A DNA stretch of 64,000 nt from Stenogyne calaminthoides (Eukaryota > Streptophyta > Magnoliopsida > Lamiales > Lamiaceae): assembly GCA_037126765.1 (NCBI GenBank), contig JBBCBC010000012.1, forward strand, positions 1 to 64,000, in the 5' to 3' direction. Position numbers and translations under genes: made by a program. Below the pieces are notes generated by a model. The model saw nothing but the letters and a program-made list of their open reading frames with translations. It had not been told where the DNA came from and did not search any database. Of this stretch, positions 49,401-61,700 are shown piece by piece. The number at the start of each line of letters is the position of its first letter. The stretch's first letter is position 1.

Positions 49401-52333
49401 GCTTCCTCAGGACAAGTAAAATACTTAAATGTTACATTGTAAACTATACAAACTCTCTATGGAGAATAACAAACTGTTGTATCTAAAGGCGATTATTTTA
49501 CTGAAAAATAGACAACGAATAAAAATTAATGATGATAGTATAAAATTAGAAAGGCATGACCTTTCCCTTCCTAGACAAGACGCAACGAGAGTCGCCAGCA
49601 TTTGCAACAAGCATTTGATTATTTCGAATAATTGCAACACAAGCAGTGCTTCCAGAACTTGGGCCACTGAAATCGGAGCGATTTCCCTGCATTTTGGAAG
49701 ATTTTAAGACAATATAGGTTCGATGAAAAGCATAGGTGACAAAACCTTATCAAGAATGCAGACAGCTGGAAATCTAAATCTTAAAGACATAAGTAGAATA
49801 TTGGTGAAATAACAATTACTCGAAATCTAAAAGTATCAGTTTGATATTATTAGACTTGATCAGTAGTTGTGGGTTATGTTCCTGTTTTTTTTTTTTTTTT
49901 TTTTTTTTGTTAAAGTTAGTTATGCTTTCTAGTATTGCACACTTATATAGGATAGAATTGTTCTTTTTTTACAGGATTATCAAATGGATGCAAGTTGGAA
50001 TCATAAAAAATGTACTGATCGCACACCTCCTCAGTATTTTCCTCAATCTTGGGTATAGATTCTCCATTGCCACTAGATCGGTCTCCTTTCCCCGTCAGTA
50101 ATGCCAATTCTTTCTGTCCAAATTTTCCACACATCAATTGGTCCATTCTGCAGCAGAGAATAATATAACATCAAAACTTGTTAGTGAAATAAATTTTATT
50201 TAACCCCTCCCACAAGAACAATGCATCTTAAAATTGACACAACTACATTTTATTCATTTTCATCCATTGATATATGGCATGTGCTTTTTCCAAACATGAT
50301 AGTTAACTTAAATATGATTCTATAGCTGACCCCACATAAAGTCCAACTGTTGTTATATACAAGACATATGATCCCTTTGTTCCCACAACCATTTACTGAA
50401 TGCTGAAATAGTTGTGCATTCTATTTCCACAGCATTTAAACAGTAACAGAAACAACAAGATTTTTGTTTGAGAACTTACTTATATTGCAGTTACACTGGC
50501 CCATAACAAAGCCACAAATAGTCTACACGACGTCAGCCAAATAGAATTATAAGTAAACATCCACACAATATGAGTCAACAAAAAAAGAAGGAAAAGAAAA
50601 ACCTGAGAAAAGCCATTCTAACAGAAGATTCCAGATCACCAGCTACATAAGCTTCATTCTGAATCACCTGTTGATGGAGAAACTTGGAACAAAATTTGGA
50701 AACTTCATTACCTGCAAATTTATGACCCCACTGTAGTTAATTAACAAATTCTACCAACCATTAAATAATACAAAATTTATTTAAAGAAAATATGAGCTGT
50801 ATATAGTTCTTTCATTGACTGCAAGCTCCAAACCACTTTTTACCTAAGCATTAATTTTTACTTAAAAAAATACTTTTTACTTTATCTTTTAAAAACTATT
50901 ACTATATTATATTGTTCTGAGACATAGCACTTTTTACTTGAAAGGCATATTTTTTTGCTCCACCACACAGAATATACGCCATAAGATGGTCTCACATGAA
51001 ACCCACCCTTTTAAAAAAGAGAGGCTACTTTTAAAGGACAGTATACAGTCAATGAATCAAGGGGATCTATATGGATACGACAAAGTTAACTGATGCAATT
51101 AGAAACAGAAAGTGGAAAAACAAATTTGTACTATTAAAGTTGAAAAGGTAAGGATTTGTATTTACCTCCATGGCCATCGTAAACTCCAAAGAAAGAGGTG
51201 GAATCATCCAAATTAGTGAAAGCAGCATGCTGCAGAATAACTCAACCAAGAACCCCCAAAAACAAAAGAAAAATTATTATCCAAAGAAGAACAAATACAC
51301 ACTGAGCTAATCTACCTCTGGTAACCATAAAGAATTCATAAATGAATGATAAGTATCATTATAAAAGTGATCAGCAAATGACATGGACAGTGTAGTAATT
51401 TCATAGCAGATAAATTTAACTTATCTTCTAAAATGATATCAATCTATCATCTCTGTGTTCCTCAAATATCGGGGACCCCAAATGAATCAACAACTCAATA
51501 GAAAAAAATATGAGAAAAAAATGCGTTCTGCATTAATTCACCACCTTATCCAGAACAAACTATTACTTTTACAGCAATTTCAATGTTATGAATCCAGTAA
51601 GGTCCAGAATGTCAGATGTTCAGAAAATATTTAAACTCATTATCTCTGTAGAAAATTAAAGATATCTACAACATACATAGCTGCTATATGCAAAATACAG
51701 AACTGTTCATGCTCATTGCATGTTTTTATCTGTCCATTTGAACATAAACTGCACCATTAAGGCATTTTTTTCAAGGGTCACATTGACGGTTGACCTTATT
51801 CAATAAAGACATTTTGATCAAGAAAAATAGGGTGAAAAAAATTATTTCCATGGTCGGTATACCAAAACAGCAGCTTGTCAAAATGGGCACATCATATAGG
51901 CTTGAATTCAAACTTAAAATCTTATATATTATATATGAAAGTATGTCCATCACAAATCTAGTATTATTAAAAGCATCAGAGTCACATGCCACCAACTCTC
52001 TATATTTGGAAAGGAACGAGAATGGTAGCCCTAAGCATCATTGTATATGGTACAGAAATGCAGCACACAGACATAAGAAGCCCTAGAACACGATAATGTA
52101 GATAAATGGATTATCATCACAATTAGATTTAAATGTGTAAAAGTTACAAAAAGTACATAATCTTTATGTATGGTATTTTCCAGAGCTGAAAACGTTTAAA
52201 GAGCAGAATCATTTACATCATCTTCCATTGTTGCTCGCCAACCCTGCATTGATGATAAGCCATATCTAAGCTTGTTGTTTTCACCATCATCTGAGACCTT
52301 CCCAGTCTTGGGAGTGCTAAGGTATACTCCCAT
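45604..52333 (-). CDS. Protein phosphatase 2C (At2g25070/PP2C21- and PP2C60-like)
   Basis: Ten coding exons on the minus strand: 52333-52217, 51229-51166, 50711-50603, 50147-50027, 49686-49561, 48881-48758, 48666-48590, 48414-48362, 47181-47127, 45825-45604. All phases join; 355 residues, the length of the Arabidopsis homologue. The N-terminal MG (MGVYLSTPK) could be myristoylated. PP2C motifs are all present: GWRATMED (~38), VYDGHGG (DGHGG 57-61), AGDSRCVL (~167), LNLSRAIGD (~216), IACDGIWDCM (D261) and CDNMT (D308), so the metal-binding Asp residues look intact. The Ser/Thr-rich tail is variable. It is a Mg2+/Mn2+-dependent Ser/Thr phosphatase; substrate unknown. A 5' UTR exon probably ends at 54136, with the intron 52340-54135 before ATG. 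Confidence 0.93.
45907..46428. mobile_element. MITE with ~30 bp inverted ends in PP2C intron 9
   Basis: Left end AGAGTACGTCTCTTGTGAAC then CAGGTTCAC; right end, inverted, AGGAGTAGGTCTCCTGTGAA then CCAGGTTTAT. The target duplication is obscured by the CT microsatellite that follows. Confidence 0.65.
46425..46487. repeat. (CT)n(TA)n microsatellite
   Basis: About 17 CT repeats followed by about 14 TA repeats in PP2C intron 9, between two MITE-like elements. Confidence 0.95.
46530..47008. mobile_element. MITE with ~75 bp inverted arms in PP2C intron 9
   Basis: Left arm 46530 to ~46610 contains CTTATGTGGCGCGCCACATA, then TGCAAAGTTACCATCATTTA. The right arm (~46932-47008) contains the same in inverted orientation, with GGTCCCACC in place of GTTACC. 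The interior holds two copies of a GC-rich module (aaaccatgaacca then ctcgggccgggttcgg), ~46630-46720 and ~46785-46870. Superfamily not assigned. Confidence 0.75.
47750..48190. mobile_element. Tourist-like MITE in PP2C intron 8
   Basis: 441 bp with ends GGGCATGTTTGATAAT and, inverted, GGGTATGTTTGTTTTGAGAC, flanked by TTA on both sides (47747-47749 and 48191-48193). Fits PIF/Harbinger MITEs. Confidence 0.75.
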
Positions 52334-54170
52334 GTTAAGCTGCAAGAACAATTATGCATGCTTATGTTAACTCAACAAGCTAGAATAAACAAGAAAATAT
52401 GAGTAAATGTATGTTCCTCCATCTCAAGTATATAGTTGGTATCACTTTCAAATGCATGGGAATGGGTCATTGTTCTTGCAGCTTAACATGGGGGTACAAT
52501 CAGCTTACCCATGAACAATCAAAACTCCAACTAATATGATTCTAATTAACCTCTTTTCAGTAAAATCAACTTAACAACTAATATGAAGATTACAATAGGT
52601 AAGAGAATTTTGAAATTTTATGTGCACTATAAAAGAAACTAACTTAACTACACCAACTATAAAATGACCGTTTAAATAGTTTACTAAACGTTCATCATTC
52701 CAATCAACTATTAGGTTTATATTAATAAATTTTATATGGGGATCTTAGTTCAGTTCATAAGGCCTCAGTACACCATAAAGTCTATATGGTATGGATGTAA
52801 ATTTTTGCCTGAGTAGTAGAGAGGCTATTTCCAAGGCCAGAGAGTTATCATTTAGCCATTGGTCATAATCATATTTCAAAATATATCTATAACTTGAGAT
52901 GTTTTAGCAAATATCCTTAAGTCCATTTGCTGCTTCATTAAAGAACTTTTAAGAAAAATAACACCTCCACAGGCAAGACGGTCCATAAGCCTTTGGCTCA
53001 TTGGCTGGCATTATTCATGCCTCTAAGAAGTGACTGCATGTCAGGTACATATATTCAGTATATATTGGTAGTCACTTTGAAAACTAACAATTACTAATGA
53101 TCAAGACTCAAGAGAGAATAATTGGCAAGGATACAGGTATTATAAAGAGAAATATATATGTTTGAAAATCTTCCAAACCAAATATAATATTAATCAACTT
53201 TATAGTTATTTCAATAATTACAGTGTATTGTACAACTTCAGTAACACCAAGTGGGAGGGAATCAGATTATGGATTTGGCCACTTTTTCTTTTATAGGAAA
53301 TAAGTACAATGATGCAAAAATTTCTTCATCCTTCTTCAATTCATCACAGGTCAGAGTTCCTTATTCCACCCCCTATTGCACACAATTTATAGAAAGGACA
53401 CTTTTCTAATCTAGTTCTCTGTTCTATATAATAGTATTAAGTATCATGAATGATACTTTTTGCATTTCTGTTGAGGTGACAAAATAGGTCGTGACATAAA
53501 TTTTAATCTTGTATTAAATTGATTACATAATTTTACAATTTTGAGAAAATTTAGATTAAACAAATTACTCTCCTTAGCTGTGTGTGCGGTCATGTTCAAT
53601 CCAACAGCCCAGGCTGCTAGTGAAGTACAAACATACAATTTCTTCATTTCCCATCACAACACACACACCAGATACAAATGAACACAAGTTATCTGAATGC
53701 TATAGTTACGTTTCCTATTGAGATAAACAATATAATCAAGAACAAAAGTTGCTCAAAGAAAAAATTTAGTGCCACACGGCTTCAAGTTCTAACAGGATTA
53801 TATCAATATTCACCTATTGATCTATATTCCACTATTCATGCGGATATATAAAAGATATCCCTCTCTCGCTTACTCTTTCCCTCTCCCTCTGTACGTGTAT
53901 ATATACATTATACATATGTACAGTTATGATAAATACACTACTTCGTGGCATCAGATACTATTGCAAACTACTAAAACAGTGATATCAGAGCATAACACGG
54001 AAAAAAACAAAAATTAAAAGAGAAAAACAGAAAGATATCACCACTGCATCGGAAATCATGATATCACAATTCAAAAAAAGCGCATCATTGAAACGGCAAA
54101 TCCGAATATTCAAAAGAGAAACTCCATGATTTTACCTGTGAGAAAGGAACCGAAAGTGGGACGCTACTGA
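52334..54170 (-). other. PP2C 5' UTR exons and intron
   Basis: On the minus strand TTCTCACAG|GTAAAATC gives a donor with exon end at 54136. TTCTTGCAG|CTTAAC gives an acceptor with exon start at 52339, six bases before the ATG. The intron of about 1.8 kb has no other feature I recognise. The transcription start is not located. Confidence 0.6.
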
Positions 54171-54465
54171 TCGGTGATTGTTGATTTTGTTCCGTGTATG
54201 CAAGTTTTCTAGAGTTTGTTCAAAATGTGAGCTGGGTTCTTGTAAACGGTTTAAGATTATTATGGAGAAAAGTGGACAGGATGAGGGCACACGGTTTTGG
54301 ACCCATTTTTGTCGGCCATTATTAGGCTCAGTAATATGGGCTTAGCTTAAGGCCCATTCCATGTTGGATCCAAATAAAATAATTTACTTTGGGTGTGTTA
54401 CTTTTTGGAGTTGGTATCTTTATGAAAACTTGTTTCTGTAAACCGATTTTTTTTTTTACATATAT

Positions 54466-54655
54466 CTTTTAAGTAATATAAGTCACGCCCTTTAGTAATA
54501 TAAGTCACACCCTTCAATTATCACTACGACACTCTTTGATATATTATAAGTCACACTCTTCACTTTTATGAGTAATACTCTTTATAGTAAAACATCACAC
54601 TCTTTATAATAAAAAGTCACACTCTTTAGTAATAAAAGTCACACTCCTTAACCAG
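54466..54655. repeat. Irregular short repeat of gtcacactctt
   Basis: About eight copies of (aa)gtcac(g/a)c(c/t)ctt separated by tagtaataaaa-type spacers, with variable spacing (~18-35 bp). Confidence 0.7.
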
Positions 54656-55002
54656 TTTCACCGTAAAACTTGTTCACACTATACTTTGCCTACTTTTTGT
54701 ATTTACTTTCCTTTTCAAAGTGGGCAACTTTTTGCGAGTAAAAATATTTTAAATTTTGAGTGGATCTCCTGTGCATCCAAGTGCACAGACACTTAAGCAT
54801 AGATGATCCATTTAAAAAAAGGGGTCACGCCCATTTTTTTTAATCAAAAAATGAATTTTATTGATAAGAATGGACATAAGAAGTACCCACTGAATACATT
54901 ATATTAGAGAATAACTGATAGATAAAAAGTCCAGTCTAAATCACAAAGAGAAACTACAACAGTACTACAGTCTGATCATACAGGAATAGCTCTAAGAATA
55001 GT

Positions 55003-55092
55003 ATAAGTCCGGCTCTAGCCTAGTGGCTAAGCATCTTGTTCTCAATGTGGAGGTTTGAGGTTCGAGAGCCAATTATGTTTTTTTTTTTTTAA
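55003..55092 (+). mobile_element. SINE head fragment (tRNA-like)
   Basis: A-box-like tagcctagtggctaagc and B-box-like gaggttcgagagcc at tRNA-like spacing, followed by a T run. It differs from the SINEs at 23 kb. No target duplication was found, and the fragment is too short for a full element. Confidence 0.5.
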
Positions 55093-55164
55093 TTTAATGG
55101 CCAATTTTGGCATTGGCAAAAAATCAGGGCAGTGAAAAATGAAGAATAGGGAGAAATGAGGATA

Positions 55165-55560
55165 TACTTGTACAGAAACATGCAATTAGCTAAGAAAGAA
55201 CATACAACTAGCTAATACATAAACATGCAATTATATAACACAAAATCATGCAACTAACTAATACTAAATCGTGTAACTAGAAATCATAGAAACATACATC
55301 TAGCTAATACAAAAACGTAAAACTATATAACACAAAAACATGCAACTAGCTAATACAGAATCATACTTCTACATAACATAGAAATTGACAACTAGCTAAT
55401 ACATAAACATACAACTATAGTAAGACATAAACATGCAATTACTAATAATGAATTGTGCAACTATATAACATAAAAACATGCAACTAACTCATATTGAACC
55501 GTGCAACTAGAAAACAAAGAAACATACCATTAAAATTCATAAAAACATGAAATTGCAAAT
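55165..55560. repeat. Irregular tandem repeat of acatgcaactagctaatac
   Basis: More than ten variants of a ~20-45 bp unit, with alternating aaaacatgcaactagctaat and atataacac segments. Confidence 0.75.
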
Positions 55561-55698
55561 TAAATAATATGACATAACATGTTTCATTGATAGAAAGTTG
55601 CATGTTTCAATGATATGAAGCTGCAAGTTCAATCATCTCTACATAACCTCTCTATATCTATCTACATATCTATATGCGAAGGTCTCGATGGGCCTCCA

Positions 55699-57639
55699 AT
55701 GGCGACGGCGGTGGTTGAGCAATTGATGAATTTTCGATCCACATCTCTGCCTCCGAAGCCGTTCAAAGTTTGATTCTCGTACGCGAAGAACATGATACAC
55801 TACCTCTGTTCGTCGAATATTCCGGTTGAGCGCGGCCTCACGGAGGCGGAGGTCGTCGCTGTGGAGTCCGCGTTTGGATTCACGTTCTGTTGGGGAATTA
55901 ATTGCCCGAATCTATTCGGGATGATATTTAAATACAATTTTAATTCTTACAATTATCACTAGCATGAATTAATTCTATATTAATTCAAATAATCATTCCA
56001 ACAACAATCATGCACATAATATAATCACGTAAATCCTACGCATGGGGAATTTCTAGGAATTTAGTCAGGGAAGATGAGTACATGTTCAACGAACAAGTTC
56101 AACGAACAAACCCAAAGTCCTTCTCAAGTATTTCCACGTCCTTGTCCGATAATCCAGTGGGAGGATGCTCACGAACAATTAACAAAAGGGAAAAAGAAAA
56201 ATATGTTGCACCACCTTTGTGGATTTTTAATTTTTCCAACTCATGGAATTATGTTAGGGATGAATTTTTTTTCCCTATTTATAAACATAGAGGAGGACAA
56301 AAATTTAGGGCTTATTGGCTCATGGAAAATTTCCTTGTATCTTCTCCAAGATACCATCTTGAATATATCCCATATATTCTATTTCCCAAAATAAATCTCA
56401 ACAAAATCTTCTCCTCTATTTTTATATGGAATTTTCGAAAATTCCTAGGAGAGAGAATCAAGATTTTATTTCCTTGAATTTATGAGATAATCTTGTATTC
56501 CAAGAATACTTATATTTTCCATAAAATCTTTTCAAGAAAAATCAAGAAAATCTTTCTTTCACTTTTCTCCCTTATTTTCGAAAAATAGGAAAATTAGGCA
56601 ACAATAATTTCTTTTATTTTAATCATCATTTTCAGTTATTGGACTTTATATTGAGCTACTTGAGGGGTCTTTAGGAGAATTAAGATTGAACCTTCTAATG
56701 GGCTCTGAATTATCAATATTGAGCCACAATATTATTCAGTCCATTAATATTAATTTATTCCACTATAAAAAATTGCACTATCCATCTTAACCCATATTAC
56801 TGTAATATGACTCCCGATTATTATTTCCCGTGTTTAAGATTATTCAGTCCATTAATTTATTTAAGCCACTAAATAAGCTTTATATTAATTAATAACTTTT
56901 CCCTTGGAGTAAGAACAACTCAACATTATTATCCATACCGGAAATAAATTCCATTTGCAAGATTTAGTATGATAAAGCTTTTGAGCCCACCAAGGGGACA
57001 AATCAAGCAAGACGTACTTGCACACGATTCTCCATATTAAATCTTAGCAATCGTCATGTAACTAATAATATTGCCCAAGATACAAAGTATTGAATCACAT
57101 TGATTTTCTACCCAACATAAGTCAAAGCAATAATTATTAATTTCACACGATCCTATTTAAGGGACGGAGATTAAGAAATAACGAACTACTGAGGTCTAAT
57201 TCTTCTGCATTCAGTACTGAAGAATTTATCCTCATTGTAGGTCCTATTCAGCGCATCATAATGCACTAATGTAATCTCTTGGTCAAGACAAACCTTTCAC
57301 GATGGATTTTTCATTTCCATCTAGATTGTGAATTTGTACTTATTTACAAGGAACTGTTAATGTGATCTTCTGTGATCTGGTATCACCACATTAACTACAA
57401 TGTAACATGTACTATTATTGAACAGTTATGCAGTAAATATATATAAAATTCATTCATATTTAAAGCAACAATGATAAATAATTTATTTTTAGTAAATAAG
57501 ATAGAAATTCAGTTTGGTTATACAAAGTAAAAACATACTTTCCAGTATAACCCCAACACGTTCCCGCCAGATCTCCGGTCGATTCTCCACCAAGACCTTC
57601 CCGTGTGACCAGGGTTTCCGAATTGGCAATCATCGTCTA
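55699..57639 (+). pseudogene. Fragment of a conserved plant protein gene, split by an LTR insertion
   Basis: The plus frame 55699-55887 reads MATAVVEQLMNFRSTSLPPK, then a stop, then FSYAKNMIHYLCSSN, PVERGLTEAEVVAVESAFGF and TF. After removing the insertion at 55888-57558 and one copy of the duplication, the frame continues PPDLRSILHQDLPV, a stop, PGFPNWQSSSK. Spliced together this resembles the N-terminus of an uncharacterised plant protein family (I recall Arabidopsis At3g50340-like), whose usual text is FTFPPDLRSIL then GFPNWR. The function of the family is unknown to me. At least two in-frame stops and loss of the rest of the gene show it is dead; it is probably a captured or relict fragment. 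Confidence 0.65.
55888..57558. mobile_element. Solo-LTR-like insertion with CGTTC target duplication
   Basis: 1671 bp with 8 bp inverted termini TGTTGGGG...CCCCAACA, flanked by exact CGTTC copies (55883-55887 and 57559-57563). It contains no primer-binding site or pol motif that I can see, and short open frames inside look non-coding. It fits a solo LTR; the Copia/Gypsy family is not assigned. Confidence 0.8.
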
Positions 57640-57858
57640 AAATTGTTGAAACATAGTTGATCGATGGCGGTGAGGAAAATGATTTTTTCAGTTGGAATAG
57701 AAAAATGGCAAAAAATGGAGATATTTGAAGGTATGAAGAGAGGAAACATGAAGAAGAAATAGGAATAAAATGGAGAGAAGAAGAGAGAGAAGAAGAAGGG
57801 TACAAATTTCAACACAGAAATGTAAAAACTAAATTAATTTTTTTTTGAAAATAGTATT

Positions 57859-58640
57859 TGTTGATGTTGCACGGATGTTGTTCCAGATGTTGGACAACAT
57901 TCTGCACAACATCATAAATTTGTCATTTCTCCTAACACTGACTCCAGTTTAATAGATGTGTTTCTCTATGTTTTCTACATTGCAGGTTGAAGATAATCTC
58001 AGAAATTATCAAGCGGTTGCACTGATGGAGTGAGAATAAAAAAATCATGGGTGGTTACACCAAGATCATGGAGATAGTGGAGGAGAAGTTCAAGGCTGTT
58101 CACACCAAGTGGATGGGATAATGCAGTTGGTCTGAATGTCTATAAATAGACTGCATTGGTCGACATTTCGAGTTTGAGTTGAAGTGAAATTCCATTTGCT
58201 CTACTCCAAACTTAAGAGAGTAACATCCAAGACACAACCAAGAGTGAAAAACCGAGTGTTTGTAATGCTAGGAGTGTGAGGGTCGTTGTTATTCTATGTG
58301 TACTGGTCGAGGGAATACAATCTCTCCTATCAGTACTGATTTTATCTTATTAGATCAAGTTTTAGGTTGAATAAGATCACTAGTTACTTGATTGAATAGA
58401 TTGATTTTGGTGTGTGGTTTTTCACTACACCTTTTAGGATCTTGTAAGAGATTCGTGTGTATCTCACTACTTGTTATAGTGATGTTTTTAACCATGAGGT
58501 TCATGTAGTCTGGATTACAGACTATACAAAATTTTGAAATCCTTTGCACTGCGTTTTTATGCTTCTCCTGTCATATGTTGTTTCACATGTTGTATAACAT
58601 TTTCAACAATACTCTGAAAATACACGCACACACACTGTCA
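57859..58640 (+). repeat. 5' LTR of the SIRE-like Copia element (left boundary uncertain)
   Basis: The right boundary is set by ...CACACACTGTCA followed by the primer-binding-site position at 58643. The left boundary is a guess at TGTTGATGTTGC; the matching 3' LTR lies outside the window, so it cannot be checked. 58415-58560 resembles the fragment at the left edge of the window. Confidence 0.45.
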
Positions 58641-58642
58641 GT

Positions 58643-58655
58643 TGGCGCCAGAGCC
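58643..58655 (+). other. Primer-binding-site position of the SIRE-like element
   Basis: TGGCGCCAGAGCC stands where plant Copia elements usually have TGGTATCAGAGCC (initiator Met tRNA). Three adjacent bases differ (CGC for TAT). It may be a different tRNA primer or a degraded site. Confidence 0.5.
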
Positions 58656-58705
58656 ATAAACTTGATACACTAAGTTAAAGGTCCTGTTTAAAGTGTGTTT
58701 TTGCA

Positions 58706-61700
58706 ATGGATTATCCACTGACTCCTTCTTTAAAACCTCCAATTTTGGATGGATCAAATTACCCATATTGGAAACCTAAAATGCCCATGTACATTAAGTC
58801 TATTGATGAGAGAGCATGGCGTAGTGTGTTATCTGGTTGGAATCCACCAAGAACAATTGATGATAGAGATGGAGAATCGCAAGTTAAAAATGAGATTGAT
58901 TGGTCCAATGATGAATGCACATCGGCCAATTTCAATTCTAAAGCTCTTAATGCTATATTTACTGCTACTGATGTTTCTATGTTTAAACTGATATCTAAAT
59001 GTGTTTCTTCTAAGGATGCATGGGAAATACTGCAGGAACATTGTGAAGGATCAGAAAGTGTTCGAAGGACTAGACTCAGAATGTTGGGAACCAAGTTTGA
59101 AAACTTGAAGATGAAAGATGATGAGAACATTTCATCATACAATGAAAGGATAAGTGAGATTGCTAATGAGTCACACTCACTTGGTGATCCAATTTCCAAC
59201 ACTCGGTTAGTCAATAAAATACTTAGAACTGTTCCTAAACGATTTGATGTTAAAATATGTGCAATAGAAGAGGCTAAAAACACTGATTTATTGAATCAAA
59301 ATGAGTTGATCAGTATTTTGAAAACTTATGAGATAAACTCAAATATGTTAGATGATGATAAACATGAAAAAGATAAAGACAAGAAAGTACTTGCTTTTAG
59401 AGGTGAAACTTCTGATAATGTTGGTAAACATCCTTATGTGACTGAAGTGGATTCTGATGATGATATTTCTGATTTATGTGATGAAAATGTTTCTGAACAA
59501 TTTGCTCTTATCACTAAGCAATTCAAATCTTATCTAAAAGGAAAGTTCAGAAGACCAAATGGTCAATTTCAATCAAAGGATAAGTTTAATCAAAACTCTT
59601 CTCCCTCTGATAAAAAGCTTGTTCCAAGTCAGTCTTCCAGTTTCAATCAACCTAGACAATTTACAAAGGATAACAAGTTCAAATATGATCCTGAGTACAG
59701 AAAAAAGGTTAAATGTGATGCATGTTCTGGATATGGTCATTATGCTAATGAATGTGCTAATACTTTGCTTAGGAAGAAGATGAACTTTAATGCCACTTTA
59801 AGTGATGATTCTGATGATGAAACTGATGCTGATAAATGTGAACTAAGTGCTATGTCTGCTAGAATAGTTTATGATGATACATTAGATGATGATCTCGATG
59901 ATTATTGGTCTGAAGCAGATTCAAATGTTATCACAACATCTGAAACAACATTCAGTAAAAATGATTATGAGATTAACTGTTTTGCTGGAACTATTCTGAA
60001 TGCTGAAACATCAAGTTTTGCTGATTGTAACTCTGAATATCTGAAGTTTAAATCTTAGAAACTCAAAAACAGGTGTTGAGTTCTTTATCTTTAGAAAATT
60101 CAGATTTGAAAGAAAATCTTGTTAAGCTTGAAGTTCTTTTAACTAGAAAAGATGTGGAAATTTCTGCTTTGAAAGATGAACTTAAAAGCACTACTCTTAG
60201 CTTTAAAATGTTTTCTACTAGCACTACTGATTTGAATGATGCATTGATGATTGGTAGACATGGTAATGCTGGAAATGACTTTGAAAAATCTTTTGAGAAT
60301 ACTCATATATCCTGTGAACCTATTTCTTTTGTAAAAGCTGGAACTTCTATACCAAAATCTTTGAAAGGTAAACAAAAGAAATCTGATGGTTTGTTTAAAG
60401 AGTATGTTTGTTTTTATTGTGCTGGAGTAGGTCACATTCGTCCATATTGTTCTAAGTTAAGAAGAGGTATAAAAGTTGGAATATTTTTACCTGATAAAGT
60501 TGAACATCCCATAAAACAGGTTAACAACAGTAAAGAGTTGATTCATAAGAACATGTCTTGTAATGTTGTGTATACATCTTTGAAAGCATGTGTTCCTGGA
60601 TCTTGGTATTTTGATAGTGGTTGTTCTAGACACATGACTGGTCAAGTTAATCATCTGACTAATTATACATCATACAATGGTGGTCATGTTACCTATGATA
60701 GTGGTTCAAAAGGTAAAGTTGTTGGTAAAGGAACATTGAATGTTTCTGGTTTTTCAAAGTTGACAAATGTGTTACATGTAAAAGGTTTACTTGCTAATCT
60801 AATTAGTATTAGTCAGTTATGTGATGATGATTTACATGTGAAATTTGACAAGAATTCATGCTATGTGTTTGATAAGAATGATGAATGCTTAATGACTGGT
60901 AATAGATCTGCTGATAATTGTTATTTGATTGGTTCAAATCATGCTTGTAAAAGTGCTAAAGCAGATGATATTATTTTGTGGCATCAAAAACCTGGTCATG
61001 CTAATTACAGAAGTATTCAGAGATTGCATAGACTATGTGTTGTTGTTGGTTTACCTGATCTTAACTTTGAAAAAGGAAAAATCTGTGGATCATGCCAGAA
61101 AGGTAAGCAAGTAAGGACAACACATCAAATGTATTCAACATGTACAACAAACAGGTATTGTGAGTTGATTCATATGGATCTAATGGGTCCTATGGAAACT
61201 AAAAGTTTAGGTGGAAAGAGGTATTCTTATGTTCTTGTAGATGATTTTTCTAGATATACTTGAGTTATATTTCTGAAAGAAAAACCTGATACCTTTTCTG
61301 AGTTTAAAATTCTTTACAAAAGGTTTAAAACTGTTTTATGTTTAAAGATTAGTAGGATAAGATCTGATCATGGAAGAGAATTTGAAAACAATTTGTTTAC
61401 TAATTTCTGTGAAAAGAAAGGTATTTTACAAGAGTTTTCCTCACCTAAAACTCCACAACAAAATGAGATTGCTGAAAGAAAGAATAGAACTTTGCAAGAA
61501 ATGGCAAGAGTTATGCTAACCTCAAAGAATCTTTCTAAGAAATTCTGGGCTGAAGCTTTAAATACTGCTTGTCACATTGTGAATAGAGTGTACATTCGTT
61601 TTGGTAGTAATTGTACTCCCTATGAGATTCTGAATAACAAGAAACCAAATTTGAAATACTTTCATGTTTTTGGTTGTGTTTGTTACATTTTGAATGATAG

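Noticed and set aside
55003..55092. A tRNA gene
   Set aside because: Boxes are present, but acceptor-stem pairing is not seen; treated as a SINE fragment.
56074..56477. Two overlapping open frames of 106 and 131 codons
   Set aside because: They lie inside a solo-LTR-like insertion and show no domain.
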